Assembly (NCBI GenBank): GCA_905182525.1 | Contig: CAJJBV010000004.1 | Coordinates: 62,001 to 126,000, forward strand | Length of the DNA: 64,000 bases | Direction: 5' to 3' | From: Cryomorphaceae bacterium | GTDB lineage: Bacteria; Bacteroidota; Bacteroidia; Flavobacteriales_D; Parvicellaceae | In this document: piece by piece, positions 38,073 to 47,358 of the stretch | How the letters are laid out: each line of letters opens with the position of its first letter | How positions within the stretch are numbered: position 1 is the stretch's first letter | Program-made: the position numbers and the translations under genes | The notes under the pieces: model-generated | Database searches by the model: none | The model's input: the letters and a program-made list of their open reading frames with translations, nothing else | Told to the model about the DNA's origin: nothing

Positions 38073-38450
38073 CTATTCTCCAGCTATAAAACTTATTTCT
38101 ATATTGGCATCTTTTGGAAGTCTTGCTACTTCCACAGTTTCTCGAGCTGGATAAGGTTCTTTAAAAAAATCTGAATAAACTTCATTTACTTTATCAAAGT
38201 CATCCATATTTTTTAAGAAAATACTGCATTTTAAAATGTTTTCTCTTTTTAGATTGCAAGAGTTCAGCAGGGAATCAATGTTTTTTAAGATTTGACTTGT
38301 TTCAGTTTTAATTGACGTTGTATTTAAAATACCAGTTTTGGGATCTAATGCAATTTGGCCACTGGCTATGATTAACCCATTGTGTCTCACTGCTTGGCTG
38401 TAAGGACCAACAGGCGATGGTGCATTTGGAATTTTTATTATTGATTTCAT
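38073..38450 (-). CDS. ridA: RidA-family reactive intermediate deaminase
   Basis: A 125-residue trimeric-type protein that hydrolyses reactive enamines and imines released by PLP enzymes. PNAPSPVGPYSQAVRHNGLI, SGQIALDPKTG, NILKCSIFLKNMDDF, PARETVEVARLPKDANIEI with the key Arg are intact. It follows the LptD-like gene by about 9 nt on the same strand; the functional link is unclear. Abuts the RluA-type gene end to end. Confidence 0.95.
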   Translation of the reverse strand: MKSIIKIPNAPSPVGPYSQAVRHNGLIIASGQIALDPKTGILNTTSIKTETSQILKNIDSLLNSCNLKRENILKCSIFLKNMDDFDKVNEVYSDFFKEPYPARETVEVARLPKDANIEISFIAGE

Positions 38451-38459
38451 AGGTAAAAT

Positions 38460-41039
38460 TTAAAAAATATTATTATCATACCATGTTCTTCTCCTTTGTA
38501 ATTTTAAATCTTGAAGTATGGAAGATTTAACGCTTATATTTAAGTTATAACTACGCATAAATCCAAGAGGAATCCAATTAAAACTCATTTGCCAACAATG
38601 AAGATCTCTTGCAATATTAATGGATGTAAAACTAAATTCTTTGTTAATAAAGTCGTAATTAGTCATGTAGGATAATTTCCAGTTTTTAGTAATGCTTAAA
38701 TCACCTCTTAGTCCAATACTTTGCGTGATATATGAGGTGTCAATAGATGGGTTAATAACTCTTCGATAGTCAATTTTATAATCTATTCCAATTGACCAAG
38801 GAATATTAAAGTCTATATACATATCAGAATTAGAGTTAATCATATCTAATTCTTCTTTACTTCCCTTATCACTTTTATAAGGTTTTTTATCTCTTTTAGA
38901 AGATTTTAAGTTTGCTCCTAAGGCAAGATTTGCCGAGGTTAATGTTCCAAGTCTATTATTTGCTGAAAATTGATATTGATCTATTCTTTTTCCATTGAGG
39001 TATTTGTATGGATCTAACCGCCCTGCAAATCGAATATTTACTTTTTTCCACAAAGTTGTTCTTCCAATTATACTAAAATTATCCAAATGGAAGGAATCTT
39101 TAATTAAATCATAACCTGAATTGATGCTAAGATTGTCTAAAATTTTAAATTTTAAAAACTCTTCTTTATTGCTTGTGTCTTTTAAATTACGTTTTTTAAG
39201 TTCCAAAGAGTTAATTAAACTAAATCCAATTCTTCCAGATTCAGAGGGGCTTATAGTTCCGTAAATATTACTAGAAAAAGGAGAATATAATTGAGTATTT
39301 CCTAGTGTATCAGATTGGTAGGAAACCCAAGGATTTGAATTAGGTTTATAATTAAAATTAATATTTGGTGTAATGGTATGCCTGATTTTTGATTCATTTT
39401 TTCCTTTTAGAAATTTAGCAAAACTGTAAAATCCATAAATTTTTGTTGTTGCTGAGACACTAAAGTTTTGAGAATAAATTTGAGAAAAATCTTTTACACT
39501 GTCATTAAGTATTTCTTTATTTGAATTGTCCCAAACTTTATTTATTTGATCTAAATACCATAAAGAAGAAAGTCTGTAGGATGGATTTATAGTAACGTTT
39601 TTGCCAAAAAGTTTTATAGAACTTGAAGCATTTATATTATGTCTCATTCCATTTTTTGATTTTGACTTTAAGCTATTAAGATCATTTTGGAAAATATTTT
39701 TTGAACTCAAACGTAGCTCATTTTTGGTATTCATCTGATAGTTGATATTGGTTTGATTTATTATTTCATGAATAAAGTTTTTATTAATACTATTTTTTCT
39801 TAGCATTTTAAATGGATAGAAACGGTTTACATTATAGGATATCTCAGGAAGAGTAAATGTCATTAAATCTGTATTACTATTCTGACTATGTCTTAGATTA
39901 GCACTTAAATTAGAGCTTATTTCACCTTTAAATCTTTTGCTCCAAGCTATATTTGAGTTAAATGTATTTGTTAAGTAATTTTGTGCTGAAATATTATTAT
40001 AATCATTTCTAAAATTTGTAGTTGTCCCTGCATTTACTAAAGCTCTAAAAGTTGACCCAGGTTTGTGTTTTTGATCTTTATTATGATTCCATTTAACAAA
40101 GAAGTCTTTTCTTTTATTAAACCCTTCAAATCCTTTTTCACCTTGAATGGTATTTCTATAATTCAAAGAAAATTGGCCACTATATTTATATCTAACTTTA
40201 TAGGAAGTTAAATTACTTAATCCCCAAGAACTTTTGCTATATACGTCCCCGGTGAAGGATGTGCTTATTCTTCCTTTACGGAACTGGTGGTAGTAACCGC
40301 CTCCCAATAAATAAAACCCTAATGCTTCAGATGTTCCATAATTTGGTATAATAAGTCCATTAGAACCTTTATTTTTTTTATTAGGAAAAAATGCAAATGG
40401 TAGACCAAGAGGAGTTGGTACATCAGCAATATGTAAATTAATTAGGCCTGAGACGATCTTATCATCTGGCTTAATAACTGCTTTATTAAGTTTAAAGTAA
40501 AAATGAGGATGTTCAAGTTCACAAGTTGTATACATGGCATTTTTAATGTGTATATCTCCGTTATTTTGTTTTTTTACTTTTTCCCCATGAATAAAACCCT
40601 CACCTTGCTTTAGAACGACTTTATAGGTTATACCTTTCTTAGTTTTAAAATTATATATTAATGAGTCTGCGTTAGTTAGAGTTCCACCATCAGATATAAT
40701 TGGCACTCCTATTTTTTGATTATTACTATCCAAACAATATGTAGCATAAACATTTTTAGTTTCAAAATCAAATTTAATAAAGCATGCATCCAATACTACT
40801 TCCCCATAGTCTATATGTGCTTCTTTGTATAGATATGTTTGTTTATTTTCCATATCTAAAACTATTGAGTCTTTTGCAGTCCAATTTAAGGCACTTTCTA
40901 ATTGGCTTGATTTTTGTTTATTTTCCTCTTGAGAAAACATGTTAATATTGTTTATCAACACGAGAAAGAGTATAAATACAGAAGAATGTTCTTTAATTAG
41001 TTCAATTAGCAGCTTAAATTTGATATGATTGTTAATCAT
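38460..41039 (-). CDS. LptD-like LPS assembly outer-membrane protein
   Basis: After a signal-anchor-like start, residues about 50-200 form an OstA-type beta-jellyroll (KDSIVLDMENKQTYLYKEAHI, FETKNVYATYCLDSN). Then comes a long barrel that begins with PLGLPFAFFPNKKNKGSNGLIIP, the hallmark of Bacteroidota LptD-like proteins. At 859 residues it has normal length. It would place LPS in the outer leaflet. It is divergent from the amidase/MCE operon, and an OstA-like gene lies on the far side. Confidence 0.92.
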   Translation of the reverse strand: MINNHIKFKLLIELIKEHSSVFILFLVLINNINMFSQEENKQKSSQLESALNWTAKDSIVLDMENKQTYLYKEAHIDYGEVVLDACFIKFDFETKNVYATYCLDSNNQKIGVPIISDGGTLTNADSLIYNFKTKKGITYKVVLKQGEGFIHGEKVKKQNNGDIHIKNAMYTTCELEHPHFYFKLNKAVIKPDDKIVSGLINLHIADVPTPLGLPFAFFPNKKNKGSNGLIIPNYGTSEALGFYLLGGGYYHQFRKGRISTSFTGDVYSKSSWGLSNLTSYKVRYKYSGQFSLNYRNTIQGEKGFEGFNKRKDFFVKWNHNKDQKHKPGSTFRALVNAGTTTNFRNDYNNISAQNYLTNTFNSNIAWSKRFKGEISSNLSANLRHSQNSNTDLMTFTLPEISYNVNRFYPFKMLRKNSINKNFIHEIINQTNINYQMNTKNELRLSSKNIFQNDLNSLKSKSKNGMRHNINASSSIKLFGKNVTINPSYRLSSLWYLDQINKVWDNSNKEILNDSVKDFSQIYSQNFSVSATTKIYGFYSFAKFLKGKNESKIRHTITPNINFNYKPNSNPWVSYQSDTLGNTQLYSPFSSNIYGTISPSESGRIGFSLINSLELKKRNLKDTSNKEEFLKFKILDNLSINSGYDLIKDSFHLDNFSIIGRTTLWKKVNIRFAGRLDPYKYLNGKRIDQYQFSANNRLGTLTSANLALGANLKSSKRDKKPYKSDKGSKEELDMINSNSDMYIDFNIPWSIGIDYKIDYRRVINPSIDTSYITQSIGLRGDLSITKNWKLSYMTNYDFINKEFSFTSINIARDLHCWQMSFNWIPLGFMRSYNLNISVKSSILQDLKLQRRRTWYDNNIF

Positions 41040-41085
41040 TTAAAAATATGGTTTAACTAATTGAGTTTTTTTTAAAACGTTTTTC

Positions 41086-42202
41086 ATGACAAAATATTAT
41101 ACAAATATAACGGTACTTACATTAAGAAAATATTTTAAATTAATTCTTTTAGTATTTTGTTTAATTAACGTAAGCTCTCAAACAGGCTTGGGTATTAATA
41201 CGGTTGTAATTGATCCAGGACATGGAGGCAAGGATCCGGGAGCCGTAAGCCCGAATAATAATTATGAAAAGACAGTTGTTTTAAAAGTCAGCCTTTTATT
41301 GGGTCAGTTAATTAATAAGGAGTTTCCTGAATGTTAAAGTTATTTTCACTAGAGATGATGATCGATTTATTGGTTTAGCAAAGAGAGCAAAAATAGCTAA
41401 CGAGATTGGTGCAGATTTATTTATTTCGGTTCATGCAAACGCAATAGAAACCCCTTCTGCAAATGGTTTTGAAACATGGGTTTTAGGACTACACAAGTCT
41501 AAAGCGGCACTAGAAGTGGCTAAATTTGAAAATTCTTCTATATTAATGGAGGAAAACAACAAACAAACTTATTCAGAGTTTAATCCTAATGATCCTGACG
41601 CTTATATTGCTTTGTCTATGAGACAAAATGCATTTCTAGATCAAAGTTTAATTTTAGCAAATTCTATTCAAAAAGATTGTAAAACTAAATTAAATCTAAG
41701 AAACAGGGGTGTTAAACAAGCTGGATTTATGGTTTTATATAGAGCAACTATGCCTGCAGTATTAGTCGAGTTAGGATTTTTATCAAATCCCAAAGATGAA
41801 AAATTACTTATCTCTAAAAGTGGACAATTAAAGTTAGCAAATCATATTTTTGAAGGGTTTAAGAATTATAAAAGTAAATACGATAATGTTGATAAATCTC
41901 TAACGGACTTAAATGAAGAAAAAGCTATTTTAAACTCTGATAATTTATCCGATACCGGTCTAGTTTATAAGATTCAATTGGCTACATCTAGTGTTAAAAC
42001 ACCTACACTTCCTGAAAATTTTAATGGATTAAAGGATGTAGAAGTGTATATTAGTGGAAATTATTATAAATATACATTCGCTTTATGTACAGACATGAAA
42101 AGCGCAAATAATAAATTAGAAGAAGCAATTAAAGCTGGATATAATTCTGCTTTTGTTATTTCTTTTAAGAATGGTAAAAGATTAGATTGGAAAAAGCAAT
42201 AA
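41086..42202 (+). CDS. N-acetylmuramoyl-L-alanine amidase, interrupted by an apparent +1 frameshift
   Basis: A zinc amidase (Amidase_3) that cleaves peptidoglycan. The first frame has a signal peptide and VVIDPGHGGKDPGAVSPNN with the first zinc His, then stops at 41337. The rest continues in another frame from about 41330 with NVKVIFTRDDDRFIGLAKR, ISVHANAIETPSANGFETWV (second His) and AVLVELGFLSNPKDEKLL (catalytic Glu), ending with a SPOR-like segment (YKIQLATSSVKT). Removing one base near 41326-41331 restores a 371-residue protein of family length. Sequence error is more likely than gene loss. Confidence 0.88.
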
Positions 42203-42213
42203 AATATTGTTGA

Positions 42214-43233
42214 ATGAAAATTAAAAAAGAACTTTTAATTGGTTTAGTTACAATAATCGGAATTGGAGTTCTTGTTGTAGGCTCTTATTTTTTAAAAGGC
42301 CAGGAGCTTTGGAAGTCAAGATATGTTTATTATACTATTTTCAAAAACTCTGAAGGCTTAGCAACAGGAGGCCCTGTTAACTTAAATGGCTTACAAGTAG
42401 GGATTATTACAGACATAAAGTTTCAGAAAAATGATTTAAATAATGTTATTATAGAATTTGAGTTAAATGAACCTGATGTCAAAAGATTAAAAGGAGGAAC
42501 CGTTATACTATTAAATTCTGATCTATTATCAGGATCATATTTAGATGTTTTGTGGGGGGATTCATCTTTTTATTTTAATTCTCAAGACACTATTCCATCT
42601 TCTGTATCACTAGCGCTTGAAGATCAAATTAATCAAAGACTAATTCCATTAGAGAAGAAAACTAATGAGCTAATTAGTACTGCAGATTCTGCAATTAAAA
42701 CTATTGAAGCGATATTTAGTAGAAATACTGATAATCTCGATCAGTCTTTTAATGGTATTAATAATGCAGTTAAAAATTTTGAAATAGTATCTATTGAATT
42801 AAGTGGATTAATTAGGTCTGAAAAAGAAAACATTAGTAAAATTATAAATAACATCAAATTAGTTACTACAAATTTACAAGAAAGTAATAATGTTATTAGC
42901 GAAATTTTAAATAATGCTGCACAATTATCTGATTCCCTTGTAGACTCAGATATTAAAGGAACAATTAAAAATGCTAAAGAGTCACTTGAAGAAGTTAATA
43001 TAATTTTAAATGAAATTCAAAACAGCGATGGAACTTTAAACCGTTTGATTAATGATTCTACAATTTACCAATCAATGACTAATATGATAAATGAAGCCTC
43101 TAGATTATTGGAAAATATTAAAACAGAACCCAAACGATATGTTGGATTCAGTATATTTGGCAAAAAAGATAAAAACATTTTAGATTCTAGAGATCAAAAA
43201 TTACTTAAGAAATTTGCTACTGACTCTCTTTAA
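42214..43233 (+). CDS. MCE/MlaD-domain lipid-transfer protein
   Basis: One N-terminal membrane anchor (ELLIGLVTIIGIGVLVVGSYFLKG) is followed by an MCE domain (YYTIFKNSEGLATGGPVNLNGLQVGIITDIKF, DLLSGSYLDVLWG) and a long helical tail of about 200 residues ending KRYVGFSIFGKKDK. MCE proteins form rings that pass phospholipids across the periplasm. The usual permease and ATPase partners are not adjacent. The amidase is 11 nt upstream and the HdrC-like gene follows. Confidence 0.94.
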   Translation: MKIKKELLIGLVTIIGIGVLVVGSYFLKGQELWKSRYVYYTIFKNSEGLATGGPVNLNGLQVGIITDIKFQKNDLNNVIIEFELNEPDVKRLKGGTVILLNSDLLSGSYLDVLWGDSSFYFNSQDTIPSSVSLALEDQINQRLIPLEKKTNELISTADSAIKTIEAIFSRNTDNLDQSFNGINNAVKNFEIVSIELSGLIRSEKENISKIINNIKLVTTNLQESNNVISEILNNAAQLSDSLVDSDIKGTIKNAKESLEEVNIILNEIQNSDGTLNRLINDSTIYQSMTNMINEASRLLENIKTEPKRYVGFSIFGKKDKNILDSRDQKLLKKFATDSL

Positions 43234-43262
43234 ATTTAAAAGAAAAACAATTTAAATTTTTT

Positions 43263-44591
43263 ATGATTAGTCAATTGGTATTTGCTTTTTTATTAATTGT
43301 TGGTTTTGGTTTCTTTAGCTTTAATATTTCTAAAATTAGAAAAAATATATCACTGGGTAAGCCTCTTGATAGATCGGATAAAAAAGCACAAAGAATTAAG
43401 ACCACTTTATTAGTTGCTCTTGGACAAAAAAAAATGTTTCAAAGACTACTTCCTGCTTTCTTACATCTATTTATTTACGTTGCTTTTCTCTTTACCTCAA
43501 CAGAACTTATTGAAATTATTGCAGATGGATTATATGGTAGCCATAGATTTTTCTTATCAAAAATTGGATGGGTTTATACCTTATTAATTAGTACAATTGA
43601 AGTATTGTCTGTTTTAGCTTTTGTTTCCACCTTATATTTTTTAGCCAGAAGAAATTTACTTCAAGTACCGCGGTTTAAAATGTCAGAAATGAATGGTTGG
43701 CCAAAATTGGATGGAAATATAATTTTATACCTTGAAATAGTACTTTTAATATGCGTTTTCACAATGAATGGTGCCGATGAAGCTCTTTTCTTACAAGGAA
43801 AATCACATGTTGCAGGTTCAGGTTCTTTTGGTTTTTTAATTTCCTCGTTTACTGCCCCATACTTTTTTAATTATTTTGATATTGAAACTTTAATTATTTT
43901 AGAGAGAATAGGGTGGTGGGGTCATATTTTAGTTGTTTTTGGTTTTTTAAATTATTTACCTTATTCAAAGCATTTTCATATTGTAATGGCTTTCCCAAAC
44001 ACCTATTATAGTAATTTAAATAGTAAAGGTGGATTTAATAATCTTAGTTCAGTAAAAGACGAAGTTGTTAAAATGTTTGATCCTAATTTTGATCCTTATG
44101 CAACTCCTACTGATGAAAATCAAACAGTTCCTGATAGATTTGGAGCTAAGGACGTTGAAGATTTAACTTGGAAAAGTTTAATGGATGCTTATACTTGTAC
44201 AGAGTGTGGAAGATGTACTTCTGCATGTCCTGCAAGTCAAACAGGCAAGTTGTTAAGCCCCAGAAAAATTATAATGGATACTAGAGACCGCCTGGAAGAA
44301 GTGGGTCAAAATAAAAGAATTCATGGTCAGGATTATAATGATAATAAATCTTTGTTGGGTGATTATATTTCAGAGGAGGAAATTTGGGCTTGTACATCTT
44401 GCAATGCCTGTGTTCAAGAATGTCCTGTTAGTATAGATCCACTCTCTATTATTATAGACTTAAGAAGATATTTAGTAATGGAGGAATCAAAAGTTCCTTC
44501 AGAGTTAGCAGGAATGCTAACTAATATTGAAAATAACGGTGCTCCTTGGCAGTTTGCTCAAGCAGATAGAAAAAATTGGGTAGAAGAATAA
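43263..44591 (+). CDS. Membrane HdrC-like Fe-S oxidoreductase subunit
   Basis: About 250 residues with five to six membrane helices are followed by a ferredoxin-like domain with two full four-Cys motifs (CTECGRCTSACP, Cys 312-322; CTSCNACVQECP, Cys 377-387), so two [4Fe-4S] clusters. His residues in helices (LHLF near 68, GWWGH near 221) could bind haem b as in NarI/HdrE-type subunits. Likely moves electrons between the quinone pool and the HdrB-like protein next to it. The physiological substrate is unknown. Confidence 0.9.
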   Translation: MISQLVFAFLLIVGFGFFSFNISKIRKNISLGKPLDRSDKKAQRIKTTLLVALGQKKMFQRLLPAFLHLFIYVAFLFTSTELIEIIADGLYGSHRFFLSKIGWVYTLLISTIEVLSVLAFVSTLYFLARRNLLQVPRFKMSEMNGWPKLDGNIILYLEIVLLICVFTMNGADEALFLQGKSHVAGSGSFGFLISSFTAPYFFNYFDIETLIILERIGWWGHILVVFGFLNYLPYSKHFHIVMAFPNTYYSNLNSKGGFNNLSSVKDEVVKMFDPNFDPYATPTDENQTVPDRFGAKDVEDLTWKSLMDAYTCTECGRCTSACPASQTGKLLSPRKIIMDTRDRLEEVGQNKRIHGQDYNDNKSLLGDYISEEEIWACTSCNACVQECPVSIDPLSIIIDLRRYLVMEESKVPSELAGMLTNIENNGAPWQFAQADRKNWVEE

Positions 44592-44596
44592 TAAAT

Positions 44597-45388
44597 ATGA
44601 GTAAACTTAGAGTTCCAACTGTAAAAGAAATGATAGACAACAATGAACGTCCAGAAATTTTATTTTGGGTTGGATGCGCTGGAAGTTTTGATGACAGAGC
44701 CAAAAAAATATCAAAAGCTATAGTAAAGATTCTTAATTATTGTAATATTAAATTTGCTATTCTTGGACCTGAAGAATCCTGTACAGGAGATCCTGCTAAA
44801 CGTGCTGGAAATGAATTTGCTTTTATGATGCAAGCGATTAAAAATATTGAGTTACTTAAAGGATATGATATCCAAAAAATTGTCACAGGATGTCCACATT
44901 GTTTCAATACTTTAAAAAATGAGTATCCAGAACTTGGAGCAGATTTTGAAGTAGTTCATCACACACAATTAATTAATCAACTAATAAGAGAAGGAAGATT
45001 ACTTTTAAAAGGTGGCGGGAAATTCGATGGAAAAAAAATAACATTTCACGACCCTTGCTATTTAGGTAGAGCTAATGATGTTTACGAAGCTCCAAGAGAA
45101 GTATTAGAAAAGTTAGATGCTGAACTTGTTGAAATGAAAAAGTCTAAGGCAAATGGACTTTGTTGTGGTGCTGGAGGAGCTCAAATGTTTAAAGAAGCTG
45201 AAAAGGGAAATAAAGAGATCAATATTGAAAGGACTGAACAAGCCATGGAAGTTAAGCCTGACTATATTGCCACTGGTTGTCCGTTTTGTAATACCATGAT
45301 GACGGATGGAGTTAAATTTTTCGAAAAAGAAGAAAAAATTAAAGTTCTAGACATAGCTGAACTTATAGCTAACGCTGCTGATTTATGA
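44597..45388 (+). CDS. HdrB/GlpC-like Fe-S protein with CCG domains
   Basis: A soluble protein of about 263 residues with two cysteine-rich CCG units: FWVGCAGSFDDRA, EESCTGDPAKR and GCPHCFNTL, then DPCYLGRAND, GLCCGAGGAQMF and GCPFCNTMM. Such units hold the unusual [4Fe-4S] sites of HdrB-type thiol or disulfide enzymes. The first unit has a single Cys where CC is usual. ATG at 44597 chosen; a TTG at 44576 inside the previous gene is less likely. It is followed by a conserved unknown whose ATG overlaps this stop. Confidence 0.9.
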   Translation: MSKLRVPTVKEMIDNNERPEILFWVGCAGSFDDRAKKISKAIVKILNYCNIKFAILGPEESCTGDPAKRAGNEFAFMMQAIKNIELLKGYDIQKIVTGCPHCFNTLKNEYPELGADFEVVHHTQLINQLIREGRLLLKGGGKFDGKKITFHDPCYLGRANDVYEAPREVLEKLDAELVEMKKSKANGLCCGAGGAQMFKEAEKGNKEINIERTEQAMEVKPDYIATGCPFCNTMMTDGVKFFEKEEKIKVLDIAELIANAADL

Positions 45389-45858
45389 TTTTTGACACAT
45401 TACATCCTAGATCGAAAATTTGGATTTATATTAATTCAAAAGCTTTTGATATTGAAACGAAAAAAAATATAAAATCCTCATTTTTGAATTTTCAAGAAGA
45501 TTGGAAATCCCACGGTTCAAAGATCGAGGGTGAAATAAAGTTTTTAAATAATCATTTAATGGTAATTGGTGCTCAATATAAACCAGAAGCAATGTGCGGT
45601 AGAGCAGTTGATGCACAAGTAAGATTTATAACTACAATCAATAGTGAATTTAATTTAGATTTATTAAATAGAACTAATATTGCTTTTTTGGAATCGGATT
45701 CTATAAAAGTTCATAATTATAATAATTTACAAAGCTTGATAAGAGAAAATTTAATAAATAAAGACTCACTTTTGGTTAACACATTTTCCGAGATAAACTC
45801 AGATGAGACTTACATTCCTTTTGGAAGTTCACCATTAGCTTTAAGAATTTTATCTTGA
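45385..45858 (+). CDS. Conserved protein of unknown function (often mislabelled 'ABC transporter ATPase')
   Basis: A 157-residue soluble protein of a family I recognise in flavobacteria at this same position after the CCG Fe-S gene (PRSKIWIYINSKAFDIETKK, CGRAVDAQVRFITTINSEFN). Databases often call it 'ABC transporter ATPase', but no Walker A, Walker B or signature motif is present, so that name is not supported. Its ATG overlaps the upstream stop by 4 nt. Its last 49 nt lie opposite the end of the OstA-like gene. A role with the HdrBC-like pair is inferred from position. Confidence 0.85.
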   Translation: MIFDTLHPRSKIWIYINSKAFDIETKKNIKSSFLNFQEDWKSHGSKIEGEIKFLNNHLMVIGAQYKPEAMCGRAVDAQVRFITTINSEFNLDLLNRTNIAFLESDSIKVHNYNNLQSLIRENLINKDSLLVNTFSEINSDETYIPFGSSPLALRILS

Positions 45859-47321
45859 TAGCTTCTTTTTGAGTAAATCATAAAGTCGTTAAGATAAATA
45901 TCATCATTTTCTCCATTTAAAGGAACTGTTTTCCCATTTGGCTGACTATTAAATTTTATTTTTTCAATATTATTGTTCTTTAACAATATGGTCATTGATT
46001 CACAATAAATAGTGTTTATTTCATTAATTGTAGAATCTTTTTCATCTTCAGTGAAATAAATCGCCTCTCCATCTTTATCTACGTATAGAATTTTTAATTC
46101 ATTATTTTCAAATATTCCATCTATTTTTTTACCGTGAACTTGATCATAATGAATGCTGTCTTTTTTATTAATAATAATAGATTTATTCTCTACTTTCATA
46201 CTAAAAATTTCCCCATTAAAGGTTTTGAACTCTATTTTTTCACCAGAAACTTGGTTTTTATCAAGCCAAATAACCGGTTTGTCAATGCATTTTAATAACG
46301 AGTCAGTTTTATTATAGAATATGGAATCACAATCACCACTAATTGAATTTCCATTAATTACTGCATTGTTATAGCAAATAAATATTTCTTTATTAGAATC
46401 TTTAAAACTAATGAATTGGTCAGCATAAATATTTACTGTATCAAGATCATCTAACTGAGTAAATACAGCATGATCCCAAACTTTTATAGAATCAGTTTTT
46501 TCATTGTAAAAACCATAATTACCATAGATTATTACTTTAGCACTATCGTCGATAATCTTAACATTCCCATCAGCATATGAAAATCCAGAAATTTCGTCGT
46601 AAAATATACTGTCTGCAAATAATTTTTGATTTTTAGTTTCCATAGTTATTTCCCCTTTAAATGAAGCATTACTATTTTTTGAATCAAACCATCCCTTATT
46701 GCAAAATATTTTACTTTTTTTAGTGTAAATCTCGGTATTGCCTATAATATCAGATTTTTGAGTATTTGTATGATATATTAAAGTATCGCTTATTAGGTTG
46801 TAGTTCTCATGATTTAGCTTTACATTTTCTTTAAAAAAGACACTTTGAATACGTGTTTTAAAAACTCCTTTTTTACTCTCAATATCATATTCTTTTTCTA
46901 GGTCTTTAACTAAACCACCATTATTATAATAGGCTATTTTCGTTTTTCGATCATATATTAATGATGTAGTATTTAATTTAATCTTATTAGATTTTACTGT
47001 TACATTTCCATATATATATGCCTTTTGTATATCACCAAAGTAGTGTAAGCTATCTCCATAAATTTTTAAACTATCATTTTCATTAATTTGAATATTGTTA
47101 TATGCTATAAATGAATTTTTAGACCCTTCATAAATTGCACTGTCACAATACATTAAGGTGTTTTTATGTTTGAATTTAACTTGATTCCAAAGAATTAGTA
47201 ATTTCCTTTCATTGACAACAATTCCTTTACTTTCTTTAGATGAAAAGCTTATTTTTTTCGTTTGACTATGAATCAATAAATTTGAAAGTGTAATTACAAG
47301 TATGAAAAAAAATGACTTCAT
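45810..47321 (-). CDS. OstA/LptA-like exported protein
   Basis: A signal peptide (FFFILVITLSNLLIHSQ) is followed by about 480 residues of repeated beta-strand pairs of the OstA type (LMYCDSAIYEGSKNSFIAYN, DSLKIYGDSLHYFGD, QKAYIYGNVTVKSN). These resemble LptA, the periplasmic bridge for LPS. It lies last in the glyA-purA run, and the convergent LptD-like/amidase region is close. Its 3' end overlaps the neighbouring plus-strand gene by 49 nt. Confidence 0.9.
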   Translation of the reverse strand: MKSFFFILVITLSNLLIHSQTKKISFSSKESKGIVVNERKLLILWNQVKFKHKNTLMYCDSAIYEGSKNSFIAYNNIQINENDSLKIYGDSLHYFGDIQKAYIYGNVTVKSNKIKLNTTSLIYDRKTKIAYYNNGGLVKDLEKEYDIESKKGVFKTRIQSVFFKENVKLNHENYNLISDTLIYHTNTQKSDIIGNTEIYTKKSKIFCNKGWFDSKNSNASFKGEITMETKNQKLFADSIFYDEISGFSYADGNVKIIDDSAKVIIYGNYGFYNEKTDSIKVWDHAVFTQLDDLDTVNIYADQFISFKDSNKEIFICYNNAVINGNSISGDCDSIFYNKTDSLLKCIDKPVIWLDKNQVSGEKIEFKTFNGEIFSMKVENKSIIINKKDSIHYDQVHGKKIDGIFENNELKILYVDKDGEAIYFTEDEKDSTINEINTIYCESMTILLKNNNIEKIKFNSQPNGKTVPLNGENDDIYLNDFMIYSKRSYQDKILKANGELPKGM

Positions 47322-47358
47322 TCATTTAGAATATATATTCTATTAAATTGTACGTAAA

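Noticed and set aside
41326-41340. Programmed ribosomal frameshifting as an explanation for the split amidase and other split genes
   Set aside because: The breaks lack a shared slippery heptamer or downstream structure, differ in type, and affect unrelated families that are unsplit elsewhere.
45385-45858. ABC transporter ATPase
   Set aside because: No Walker A, Walker B or ABC signature; the name is an inherited database label.
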